Shown here in pieces: positions 57,213 to 64,000 of a DNA stretch of 64,000 bases. The stretch's first letter is position 1, and each line of letters begins with the position of its first letter. The notes below the pieces were generated by a model. It had not been told where the DNA came from. It did no database searches and saw only the letters and a list, made by a program, of their open reading frames with translations. Source of the stretch: JAQBVV01 sp965249205 (GTDB taxonomy: Bacteria; Acidobacteriota; Vicinamibacteria; Vicinamibacterales; UBA2999); NCBI GenBank assembly GCA_965249205.1, contig CBDFLL010000004.1, forward strand, positions 744,001 to 808,000, read 5' to 3'. The translations under genes were made by a program, and so were the position numbers.

Positions 57213-58423
57213 AGCTTCCGATTTACATGGACTATCACGCCACGACACCCGTGGATCCGCGTGTGCTGGAGGCGATGCTGCCCTATTTCACCGAATGCTT
57301 CGGTAATGCGGCGAGCCGGAATCACGCCTTCGGGTGGGCTGCGGAAGAGGCAGTGGACAAGGGCCGTAAGCAAGTGGCGGATCTCATCGGTGCGAAACCG
57401 AAGGAGGTCATTTTCACAAGCGGAGCCACAGAATCCAACAACCTGGCCATCAAGGGCGTCGCGGAGATGTACCGCGAGAAGGGCAACCACGTCATCACGT
57501 GTGTGATCGAGCACAAGGCGGTCATCGACACGTGCAAGAAGCTGGAAAAGCAGGGGGGGCGCGTCACCTACCTGCCCGTACAGAAGGACGGGCGCATCGA
57601 CCTGGACGAGCTTCGCGCGGCGATTACGGACAAGACGATCCTGATCACGATCATGACGGCCAACAACGAGATCGGCGTGCTCCAGCCGGTGGCCGAGATT
57701 GGTGCGATTGCCAAGGAGAAGGGGATTCTGTTTCACACCGACGCGGTTCAGGCGGTTGGCAAGGTGCCGTTCGACGTCAACGAGGTCAAGGCCGACCTGG
57801 TATCTCTCTCTGCCCACAAGATGTACGGCCCGAAGGGGGTGGGGGCGTTGTACGTGCGTCGCCGCAATCCACGTGTGCTGCTGGCCGAGCAGATCAGCGG
57901 TGGCGGTCACGAGCGCGGCATGCGCTCAGGCACGCTGAACGTGGTGGGCATCGTGGGGCTCGGCAAGGCTGCGGAGATCTGCCAGGCCGACATGGCCGCT
58001 GACGCAGCACGTCTGCTGGCTCTGCGCGAGCGCTTAAACAAGAAGTTTCACCAGAACCTGGACGAGATTTACATCAATGGCTCGATGGAGCACCGGCTGC
58101 CGCACAACATGAATATCAGCTTCGCGTATGTCGAAGGCGAATCGTTACTGATGGGTATCAATGATGTAGCGGTGTCGTCAGGTTCCGCATGCACGTCCGC
58201 CAGCCTCGAACCCTCGTATGTGCTGAAGGCACTCGGCGCAGGTGACGACCTGGCACATTCGTCCATTCGGTTCGGACTGGGGCGGTGGAGTACGGAAGAG
58301 GAGGTCGACTACGTTGTGGACAAGCTCACGGACGTCGTGCGGCGCCTCCGCGAAATGTCGCCACTGTACGAAATGGTGAAGGAAGGCGTGGACCTTTCGA
58401 AGATGCAGTGGATTGCGCACTAA
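57209..58423 (+). CDS. iscS: Cysteine desulfurase IscS
   Basis: 404 aa PLP enzyme. FTSGATESNNLAIKGVAE, the PLP Lys in SAHKMYGPKGVGALYVRR, and the mobile catalytic Cys in VSSGSACTSASLEPSYVLKALG. Supplies sulfur to IscU. Class I length. Confidence 0.96.
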   Translation: MKLPIYMDYHATTPVDPRVLEAMLPYFTECFGNAASRNHAFGWAAEEAVDKGRKQVADLIGAKPKEVIFTSGATESNNLAIKGVAEMYREKGNHVITCVIEHKAVIDTCKKLEKQGGRVTYLPVQKDGRIDLDELRAAITDKTILITIMTANNEIGVLQPVAEIGAIAKEKGILFHTDAVQAVGKVPFDVNEVKADLVSLSAHKMYGPKGVGALYVRRRNPRVLLAEQISGGGHERGMRSGTLNVVGIVGLGKAAEICQADMAADAARLLALRERLNKKFHQNLDEIYINGSMEHRLPHNMNISFAYVEGESLLMGINDVAVSSGSACTSASLEPSYVLKALGAGDDLAHSSIRFGLGRWSTEEEVDYVVDKLTDVVRRLREMSPLYEMVKEGVDLSKMQWIAH

Positions 58424-58447
58424 GGGCTTTTAGGCTAGGAGAACCAG

Positions 58448-58879
58448 ATGGCTTACTCAGACAAGGTAATTGACCACTACGAGCATCCCCGCAACGTTGG
58501 ATCGCTTCCAAAGAGCGACGTCAACGTGGGCACCGGTTTAGTTGGTGCCCCGGAATGCGGCGACGTCATGAAGCTCCAGGTGCAGATCAACCCGGAGACT
58601 GGCGTTATTGATGACGCGAAGTTCAAGACGTTCGGGTGCGGGTCGGCAATCGCCAGTTCAAGCCTGGCGACGGAGTGGCTCAAAGGCAAGACGGTCGATC
58701 AGGCGCTCGCGATCAAGAACACGGACATCGTGACCGAGCTGGCGCTCCCGCCGGTCAAGATTCACTGTTCGGTGCTCGCAGAGGATGCGATCAAGGCGGC
58801 GATTGCCGACTACAAGAAGAAGCGCGACGAGAGCAAGCCGGGCGAGACTGTTGGCGCGCACGCGCAGCCGAGTGCCTGA
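58448..58879 (+). CDS. iscU: Fe-S cluster scaffold IscU
   Basis: 143 aa. Three cluster cysteines: GAPECGDVMKL, FKTFGCGSAIASSS and KIHCSVLAED; the LPPVKIHC segment is the HscA recognition motif. A short Lys/Glu-rich tail (DYKKKRDESKPGE) is longer than in E. coli IscU. 24 bp after iscS. Confidence 0.96.
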   Translation: MAYSDKVIDHYEHPRNVGSLPKSDVNVGTGLVGAPECGDVMKLQVQINPETGVIDDAKFKTFGCGSAIASSSLATEWLKGKTVDQALAIKNTDIVTELALPPVKIHCSVLAEDAIKAAIADYKKKRDESKPGETVGAHAQPSA

Positions 58880-58939
58880 AGACTTCCATGATCCAGCCCC
58901 GGACGCCTTGTACGGGTGCTGGACTGGGTGGTGGCGAGG

Positions 58940-59266
58940 ATGATTGAGATTAGCGAGACCGCGGCAAAGAAGATTCGGTCGCTGATGGCCAAGCAGGGCA
59001 TCAGCGACGGTGGTCTCCGCGTGGGCGTCAAGGGCGGTGGGTGCTCTGGACTCAGCTATACGTTTGGGTGGGATCGGGAGCCGCGGCTTGGCGACGAGGT
59101 GTTCGAGGGGCCTGATGGCGCCAAGCTGTTCGTTGACCGCAAAAGCCTCTTGTTCCTCAAAGGCACGACGCTCGACTATGACACGGCGCTGCTCAACCAG
59201 GGTTTTGTCTTTCACAACCCGAACGCCAAACAGACTTGCGGCTGCGGCAGCTCGTTCGGCGCATGA
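58940..59266 (+). CDS. iscA: A-type Fe-S carrier IscA
   Basis: 108 aa. GGGCSGLSYTFGWD and the C-terminal TCGCGSSFGA carry the three cysteines. Start ATG after GGCGAGG, leaving 60 bp to iscU. Transfers clusters to target proteins. Confidence 0.94.
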   Translation: MIEISETAAKKIRSLMAKQGISDGGLRVGVKGGGCSGLSYTFGWDREPRLGDEVFEGPDGAKLFVDRKSLLFLKGTTLDYDTALLNQGFVFHNPNAKQTCGCGSSFGA

Positions 59267-59294
59267 CGCGCCGCGGGGGGTGGCCCGCACATTC

Positions 59295-60005
59295 ATGACT
59301 CCCGAACCGATTCCCGTGCGTTCTGCGTCGATGCTCGAGTGCCGCAATTGCGGTGCGGGCGCGCCCGTCGACGAGCATTTCTGCCAGCAGTGCAGCCGGA
59401 TTCTCGCGCTCGGCCGGCATGGCGACTATTTTTCGTTCCTGGGTTTACCGAGGCGGCTCGGTGTCGATCTGCAGGATCTCGAGCGTCGCTTCCGTGACCT
59501 GAGCCGAAAATTTCATCCCGACTACTTCTACAACGCGCCACCGACCGAGCGACTGGCCAGTCTGGAGCGATCGTCATATCTGAACGACGCGTATCGCACC
59601 CTGAAGGACGCCTCGGCTCGCATTGAGCACCTGCTTGCCGTGGAGGGACTGCCTCCCGCGGCGTCGGATGAAGGCGGCGTGAAGGTGCCGCCGGCGCTGC
59701 TTGAGGAAGTGTTTGCGCTCAACGAGGAACTCGACGAGATTCGGGAGCTTCGGGAGTCGGGCGGCGACCCGGCCTCGCTCCGCGCGCGGCTCGATGCGGC
59801 GCGAGCGCCGATCGAGCGGAAGCGCGACGAGCATGAGCGTCGGATCAAGGAACTGGGAGGCCGGTGGGATGGCGAGGCTGACACGCCGGCCGGCGAGCGC
59901 CTGGCCACCCTCGCGGCGTTGCGTGAGCAACTGCTCGAGCGCAAGTACATAGACAATTTGCTCGCCACTATCGATCGTGAGGCGGCTGGTCTGGGCGCGC
60001 CATGA
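59295..60005 (+). CDS. hscB: Co-chaperone HscB with N-terminal zinc ribbon
   Basis: 236 aa. LECRNCGAGAPVDEHFCQQCSRIL is a Cys4 zinc ribbon placed before the J domain FSFLGLPRRLGVDLQDLERRFRDLSRKFHPDYF (with HPD) and the C-terminal three-helix IscU-binding domain (EVFALNEELDEIRELRESG). A zinc-ribbon in front of the J domain resembles eukaryotic HSC20; E. coli HscB has none. ATG at 59295 preferred; a GTG is available 15 bp upstream. Confidence 0.9.
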   Translation: MTPEPIPVRSASMLECRNCGAGAPVDEHFCQQCSRILALGRHGDYFSFLGLPRRLGVDLQDLERRFRDLSRKFHPDYFYNAPPTERLASLERSSYLNDAYRTLKDASARIEHLLAVEGLPPAASDEGGVKVPPALLEEVFALNEELDEIRELRESGGDPASLRARLDAARAPIERKRDEHERRIKELGGRWDGEADTPAGERLATLAALREQLLERKYIDNLLATIDREAAGLGAP

Positions 60006-61861
60006 GCCAGGTTGTTGGCATCGATCTTGGTACGACCAATAGCCTGGTCGCTTACGTCAAGGACGGTGAGCCGGTCGTGATCCGTGACGCCTCCGGCGAC
60101 GCGCTGGTGCCGTCGATCGTGTCCATCGGCGAGCACGGGGCGGTCGTCGTTGGACGCGAGGCGCAACGGCGTTTGCTCACGGCGCCCGCCAGCACCGTGT
60201 ACTCGGTCAAGCGCTTCATGGGCCAGGGTGTCGAGGATGTCCACGAGGATGCGGGCCTGTTGCCGTTTGGCATCGGCGGCGATCCTGGCGGCGTCGTGCG
60301 GCTTTCGATCGCGGGGCGGGAGTTTACCCCGCCGGAGATATCCGCGCTTGTGCTGCGGGAGTTGAAGGGCCGCGCTGAGGAGCATTTCCGGGAACAGGGC
60401 GAGTTCGACTTCGAAGTTGATCGGGCCGTGATCACAGTGCCTGCCTACTTCAACGACGCCCAGCGAACGGCGACGCGCGATGCCGGACGGCTCGCAGGGC
60501 TCGAAGTGTTGCGCATAATCAACGAGCCGACCGCGGCGTCGCTCGCGTACGGAATGGCCGCGCGCGACCGAGGCACGATCGCGGTGTACGACTTCGGCGG
60601 CGGAACCTTCGACGTGTCCATTCTGAAGGTTGAAGACGGCGTGTTCCAGGTGTTGTCCACCAATGGCGACACGCATCTGGGTGGCGACGACATCGACGCG
60701 CTGCTCACGGCAGAGGTGAGGCGAGCGATCGCCGGCGCCGCGCTGGAGCATGGCAACGCCGAAACGATACAGGCTGTTCGCAAGGCCGCGATTCAGGCGA
60801 AGTGGGATCTCTCCAGCGAGGAGGACACCGAGCTTCGCGTCGAGCCGATGGCCGGCGTGCCGGACGGGTACCGGCGGCGCATGACGCGCACCGACTTCGA
60901 GCGCATGATTCTGCCGCTCGTCGAACGCACGCTGGGGCCGTGTCGCCAGGCGCTGGCCGACGCGGGACTCGGGCCGAACGATATCGAGGAAGTCGTACTC
61001 GTGGGCGGATCGACACGCATCCCGCTGGTTCGCCGCCTCGTGCATGAACTCTTCGAGCGCGAGCCTCATTCGGAGCTGAATCCTGACGAGGTCGTGGCGC
61101 TGGGTGCGGCCGTGCAGGCAGACATTCTTGTCAGCGGGCGTCGTGAAATGCTCCTGCTCGACGTGACCCCGCTCTCTCTCGGTATCGAGACCATGGGCGG
61201 GGTGATGTCGAAGATCATTCTGCGGAATTCGACGATCCCTGCAAGTGGGCGGGAGATGTTCACCTCCTTCGCCGACAGCCAGACGGCCGTCGACGTGCAC
61301 GTGCTCCAGGGCGAGCGAGAGCTGGTGGCCGACTGCCGGTCCCTGGCGCGTTTCCGCCTGCGCGGCATTCCGCCGATGCCCGCTGGCATGCCGCGCATCG
61401 AGGTCCAGTTCCAGATCGATGCTAACGGCATCCTCAGCGTCAGTGCGAAGGAGCTACGGACCTCCGTCGAGCAGACGATCGAGGTCAAGCCGTCGTACGG
61501 GCTCACCGACGAGGAGGTTGAGCGCATGCTGATCGAGTCGTTCGAGCATGCGGAGACGGACATCGAGGCGCGTCTGCTCATCGAGGCTCGCAATGAAGCG
61601 GAGACGGTGATTCATGCGACCGAGAAGTCGCTTCGTCGGCCGGATTTCGATCAACTGGCCGCCGACGCGCTTGAGCCGGGAGAGCGGCAGCGCATCGAGC
61701 AGGCGCTGTCAGAGGCGAAACACGTACTCGGGGGGGTTGATCGGGACCTCATACTCCAGACGACCGAGGCGCTCAACAAGGCGACCCGCCAACTTGCCGA
61801 GGTCGTGATGAACCGCAGCGTACGAGAAGCTCTGGCGGGGAAGAATGTAAGAGACGTCTGA
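60002..61861 (+). CDS. hscA: Hsp70-type chaperone HscA
   Basis: 619 aa. VGIDLGTTNSLVAYVKDG, NEPTAASLAYGMAARDRG, VYDFGGGTFDVSIL and LVGGSTRIPLVRRLV are the Hsp70 ATPase signatures; the substrate domain lies after about 390. It releases clusters from IscU. ATG overlaps hscB (ATGA). Confidence 0.95.
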   Translation: MSQVVGIDLGTTNSLVAYVKDGEPVVIRDASGDALVPSIVSIGEHGAVVVGREAQRRLLTAPASTVYSVKRFMGQGVEDVHEDAGLLPFGIGGDPGGVVRLSIAGREFTPPEISALVLRELKGRAEEHFREQGEFDFEVDRAVITVPAYFNDAQRTATRDAGRLAGLEVLRIINEPTAASLAYGMAARDRGTIAVYDFGGGTFDVSILKVEDGVFQVLSTNGDTHLGGDDIDALLTAEVRRAIAGAALEHGNAETIQAVRKAAIQAKWDLSSEEDTELRVEPMAGVPDGYRRRMTRTDFERMILPLVERTLGPCRQALADAGLGPNDIEEVVLVGGSTRIPLVRRLVHELFEREPHSELNPDEVVALGAAVQADILVSGRREMLLLDVTPLSLGIETMGGVMSKIILRNSTIPASGREMFTSFADSQTAVDVHVLQGERELVADCRSLARFRLRGIPPMPAGMPRIEVQFQIDANGILSVSAKELRTSVEQTIEVKPSYGLTDEEVERMLIESFEHAETDIEARLLIEARNEAETVIHATEKSLRRPDFDQLAADALEPGERQRIEQALSEAKHVLGGVDRDLILQTTEALNKATRQLAEVVMNRSVREALAGKNVRDV

Positions 61862-62280
61862 TGCCTAAAGTCACTTTCATCCATCAAGACAAGACGGAAC
61901 AGACCGTGGAATTCGAGCACGGCAAGCTGGAATATCACGAGCACGGTCTACCGGAGTCGTTCTTGGACATCGCGATGAACATCGGTCTGCATCTGGAGCA
62001 CGCCTGCGGTGGCAGTTGCGCCTGCACGACCTGTCATCTCATCGTTCGCGAGGGCATGGAGAACCTGAGCGAGATGGAGGACGACGAAGCGGATCGCCTT
62101 GACACCGCGTGGGAACTCACGACGAGTTCGCGACTTGGTTGCCAGGCCGTGGTGAAAGGGGACGTCGTCGTCGAATTCCCGATGTACACGCGCAACTACG
62201 TTCAGGAAGGCGGTGCAATTCAGCTCGGCCAGCCGGACGACAGAGAGAAAGCCCGAAAAGAGGCGGAGGCGCAGTCGTGA
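61861..62280 (+). CDS. fdx: ISC-type [2Fe-2S] ferredoxin
   Basis: 139 aa. HACGGSCACTTCHLIV gives three cysteines and LGCQAVV the fourth, adrenodoxin-type. Donates electrons for cluster assembly. Its ATG shares the A of the hscA TGA (TGATG). The C-terminal tail is charged. Confidence 0.95.
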   Translation: MPKVTFIHQDKTEQTVEFEHGKLEYHEHGLPESFLDIAMNIGLHLEHACGGSCACTTCHLIVREGMENLSEMEDDEADRLDTAWELTTSSRLGCQAVVKGDVVVEFPMYTRNYVQEGGAIQLGQPDDREKARKEAEAQS

Positions 62281-62486
62281 CGTGGGTCGATTCCGAAGAC
62301 ATCGGCATCGCGCTGTTCGAGAAGTTCCCGTCGATCGACCCGCTGACGGTGAGGTTCACCGATCTGCGCGAGAAGGTCCTACAGCTGGAAGGCTTCGACG
62401 ATGATCCGAATGCATCGAATGAACCCAGGTTGGAGGCGATTCAAATGGCGTGGTACGAAGAGCGACAAGAAGCGCAGGAGGAATGA
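62277..62486 (+). CDS. iscX: IscX-like acidic protein
   Basis: 69 aa. DSEDIGIALFEKFPSIDPLTVRFTDLREKVLQLEGF and a C-terminal WYEER match IscX, which binds IscS and modulates sulfur transfer. GTG overlaps the fdx TGA (GTGA). Confidence 0.9.
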   Translation: MTWVDSEDIGIALFEKFPSIDPLTVRFTDLREKVLQLEGFDDDPNASNEPRLEAIQMAWYEERQEAQEE

Positions 62487-63310
62487 AGATCACCGTCGCG
62501 CACAGTCCTGATTCCGATGATGCCTTTATGCATTACGGCATCGCGAGCGGCAAAGTGCCGTCAGACGAAATTGAGTTCTCACACCTGCTCGCGGACATCG
62601 AAACGCTGAACCGCGCCGCGTTCGAAGGCACGTACGAGGTCACGGCCGTCTCGTTCAGCGCCTATGCGCAGTTGACGGACAGGTATCTGCTACTCCCGCA
62701 CGGTTCCAGCATGGGCGACGACTACGGGCCGGTTGTGGTCGCGCGCACAGACGGCCCCTCGTCCACGAAGGGCATTATGGTTGCGGTCCCCGGTGAGCTG
62801 ACGACCGCGTATCTCGCGCTGCGAATTTATGATCCGGACGTCACGTGCGTGATGATGCCGTTCGATCGGATCCAAGATGCGGTGCGCGAGGGTGAGGTCG
62901 CTGCCGGTCTGCTGATCCATGAGGGACAGCTGACCTATCAGGACGAGGGCCTCAAGAAGATCGTGGACCTGGGCGAATGGTGGTCCGAGCGGACGGGTGG
63001 ACTGCCATTGCCGCTTGGGGGCAACGTCATCCGACGCGATCTCGGCCCCGACACAATCCGCGAAGTCTCTCGCCTGTTGCATGGGAGCATTGCGTATGCG
63101 TTGGAGCACCGTCAGGAGGCGCTCGACTACGCGCTGCAGTTCGGCCGCGGACTCGATAGGGCCAAGGCGGATCGGTTCGTCGGAATGTACGTCAACGAGC
63201 TGACACTGGAGTACGGTGACCGCGGCCGCACGGCCGTCGCACGGCTCCTCGACGACGCGTGGGAACAGCGGCTGATTCCAAAGCCCGCCGTGGTTGAATT
63301 CAGCTCCTGA
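62483..63310 (+). CDS. MqnD-like menaquinone biosynthesis enzyme
   Basis: 275 aa. VAHSPDSDDAFMHYGIASGK, VTAVSFSAYAQLTDRYLLLPHGSSMGDDYGPVV, and a second half with DLGEWWSERTGGLPLPLGGNVIRRDL match the MqnA/MqnD periplasmic-binding-fold family of the futalosine pathway, closest by motif to MqnD (1,4-dihydroxy-6-naphthoate synthase). The ATG overlaps the iscX TGA. A distinct member of the family is possible, so no symbol is assigned. Confidence 0.75.
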   Translation: MKITVAHSPDSDDAFMHYGIASGKVPSDEIEFSHLLADIETLNRAAFEGTYEVTAVSFSAYAQLTDRYLLLPHGSSMGDDYGPVVVARTDGPSSTKGIMVAVPGELTTAYLALRIYDPDVTCVMMPFDRIQDAVREGEVAAGLLIHEGQLTYQDEGLKKIVDLGEWWSERTGGLPLPLGGNVIRRDLGPDTIREVSRLLHGSIAYALEHRQEALDYALQFGRGLDRAKADRFVGMYVNELTLEYGDRGRTAVARLLDDAWEQRLIPKPAVVEFSS

Positions 63311-63397
63311 GCACCCCGGCGTGATGGGCATGGCCCTCCTGACTGCCGATCCCCATTTCTGAGACGGAGCGCTCGACCGAGCAGAGGAGGAACGCAG

Positions 63398-64000
63398 ATG
63401 ACGCGTGTGATTCTGGGATTGTTGCTGGCCTGCAGCATGGCGGGTGCGTTGGTGAGCGCCCAGGTGTCGACACCGTACAAACTCGGGACGTTCGAGCGAG
63501 ACGGTCGGGTCTTCGTTGGCGTCGTGCTGCGCGAGTCTGTCGTGATCGATTTCGCGAGGGCGCATGCCGCGATCCCGTCTTCCTCTCTGACGTTGGTGCC
63601 GCCGGTCGACATGAAGGACCTGATCGTTCGCTATGAGACCGGACTTCGGGACCGAATCGTTGAGATCGTCGGTAGCGTTGAGGCGGCAGGTGCGACGCCG
63701 CCTCCGTACGCGTACGCGCTCTCCGCCGTGAAGATCCTGCCTCCGATCATGTATCCCATGACGATGCTAAACGTGGCGGTGAACTACGCCGCCCACGACG
63801 CGGAAATGGCGCTCTTACGTGACCAGGTGCCAGGGTCGGGTGCCCCGACGGCCGGCGCGGCGCTCCCTGGCACGGTGAGCGCGCCGGGAATTTGGGAGCG
63901 GGCCGAGACTGACGGCCGATGGACGCCCTACGTCTTCACGAAGTTGCCGGCGGCGATCATCGCGGACGGGGAGGCGATTCGGCTGCCACCCGGACGCGTG
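63398..64000 (+). CDS. Exported fumarylacetoacetate hydrolase-family protein (3' end beyond window)
   Basis: 201 codons visible. Signal peptide ILGLLLACSMAGALVSA, then NVAVNYAAHDAEM, the His/Glu metal-binding core of FAH proteins, and later VFTKLPAAIIADGEAIRLP, another family segment. FAH-family enzymes hydrolyse C-C bonds of acylpyruvates; an exported one is unusual. AGGAGGA before the ATG at 63398. The last part of the domain is missing because the window ends. Confidence 0.85.
   Translation, partial: MTRVILGLLLACSMAGALVSAQVSTPYKLGTFERDGRVFVGVVLRESVVIDFARAHAAIPSSSLTLVPPVDMKDLIVRYETGLRDRIVEIVGSVEAAGATPPPYAYALSAVKILPPIMYPMTMLNVAVNYAAHDAEMALLRDQVPGSGAPTAGAALPGTVSAPGIWERAETDGRWTPYVFTKLPAAIIADGEAIRLPPGRV

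Noticed and set aside
59528..61300. 590-codon minus-strand frame opposite hscB/hscA
   Set aside because: Shadow of the Hsp70 gene; sequence is not protein-like.

Overview
The window is high-GC DNA, most likely from an Acidobacteriota bacterium, probably of the Vicinamibacteria type. This is an inference from gene content: a Ser/Thr kinase fused to a TolB/PD40 propeller, DUF6152-type exported proteins, an 11-gene complex I operon beside a 2-oxoacid:ferredoxin oxidoreductase, and a complete ISC operon ending in a futalosine-pathway menaquinone gene. No 16S rRNA or ribosomal gene is present to confirm it.

Layout. (1) 1-13.25 kb: the right part of a prophage. A long leftward early operon of small, overlapping genes carries a DnaB helicase, a DUF1376 replication protein, an HNH protein, an ATPase/nuclease pair, a CII-like regulator and a Cro-like repressor. 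A rightward S24 repressor faces it but is cut in two by an insertion sequence. The integrase lies next to a tRNA-Arg(ACG), whose 3' end is the probable attachment site. The left end of the prophage is outside the window. (2) 13.4-28.7 kb: core metabolism, all rightward: moaB-moeA-[2Fe-2S] protein, korAB, then nuoABCDHIJKLMN without nuoEFG. (3) 28.7-38.9 kb: a mobile and variable stretch with two further copies of the same 1295-bp IS, a 157-bp MITE, a DUF5674 pair, an AbrB/VapC toxin-antitoxin pair, a kinase gene split by a frameshift, a truncated MBL gene, an exported protein and a Kelch protein. (4) 38.9-55.5 kb: accessory catabolic DNA with several broken genes. It holds two related cassettes of exported proteins (39.3-42.1 kb leftward, 48.0-50.2 kb rightward), a pair of multi-pass membrane proteins, an aldehyde dehydrogenase with an MHS transporter, a GrdB/PrdB-like reductase with an in-frame UGA (candidate selenocysteine), and an acyl-CoA synthetase, enoyl-CoA hydratase and acyl-CoA dehydrogenase. 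(5) 55.5-56.55 kb: an IS1595-family element. (6) 56.6-63.3 kb: iscR-iscS-iscU-iscA-hscB-hscA-fdx-iscX-mqnD, with a promoter overlapped by an IscR-type operator, then the start of an exported FAH-family protein cut by the window end.

How the parts fit. The korAB/nuo block looks like a ferredoxin-to-quinone energy module, with the ISC operon supplying the Fe-S clusters and MqnD feeding menaquinone synthesis. The catabolic region would supply acyl-CoA substrates. The strongest unusual observations are the UGA in a U-x-x-C motif of the reductase, the repeated use of CTAG (mostly the TTC-TAG stop codons of genes) as transposon target, and the IS that splits the prophage repressor exactly between its DNA-binding and autocleavage halves.
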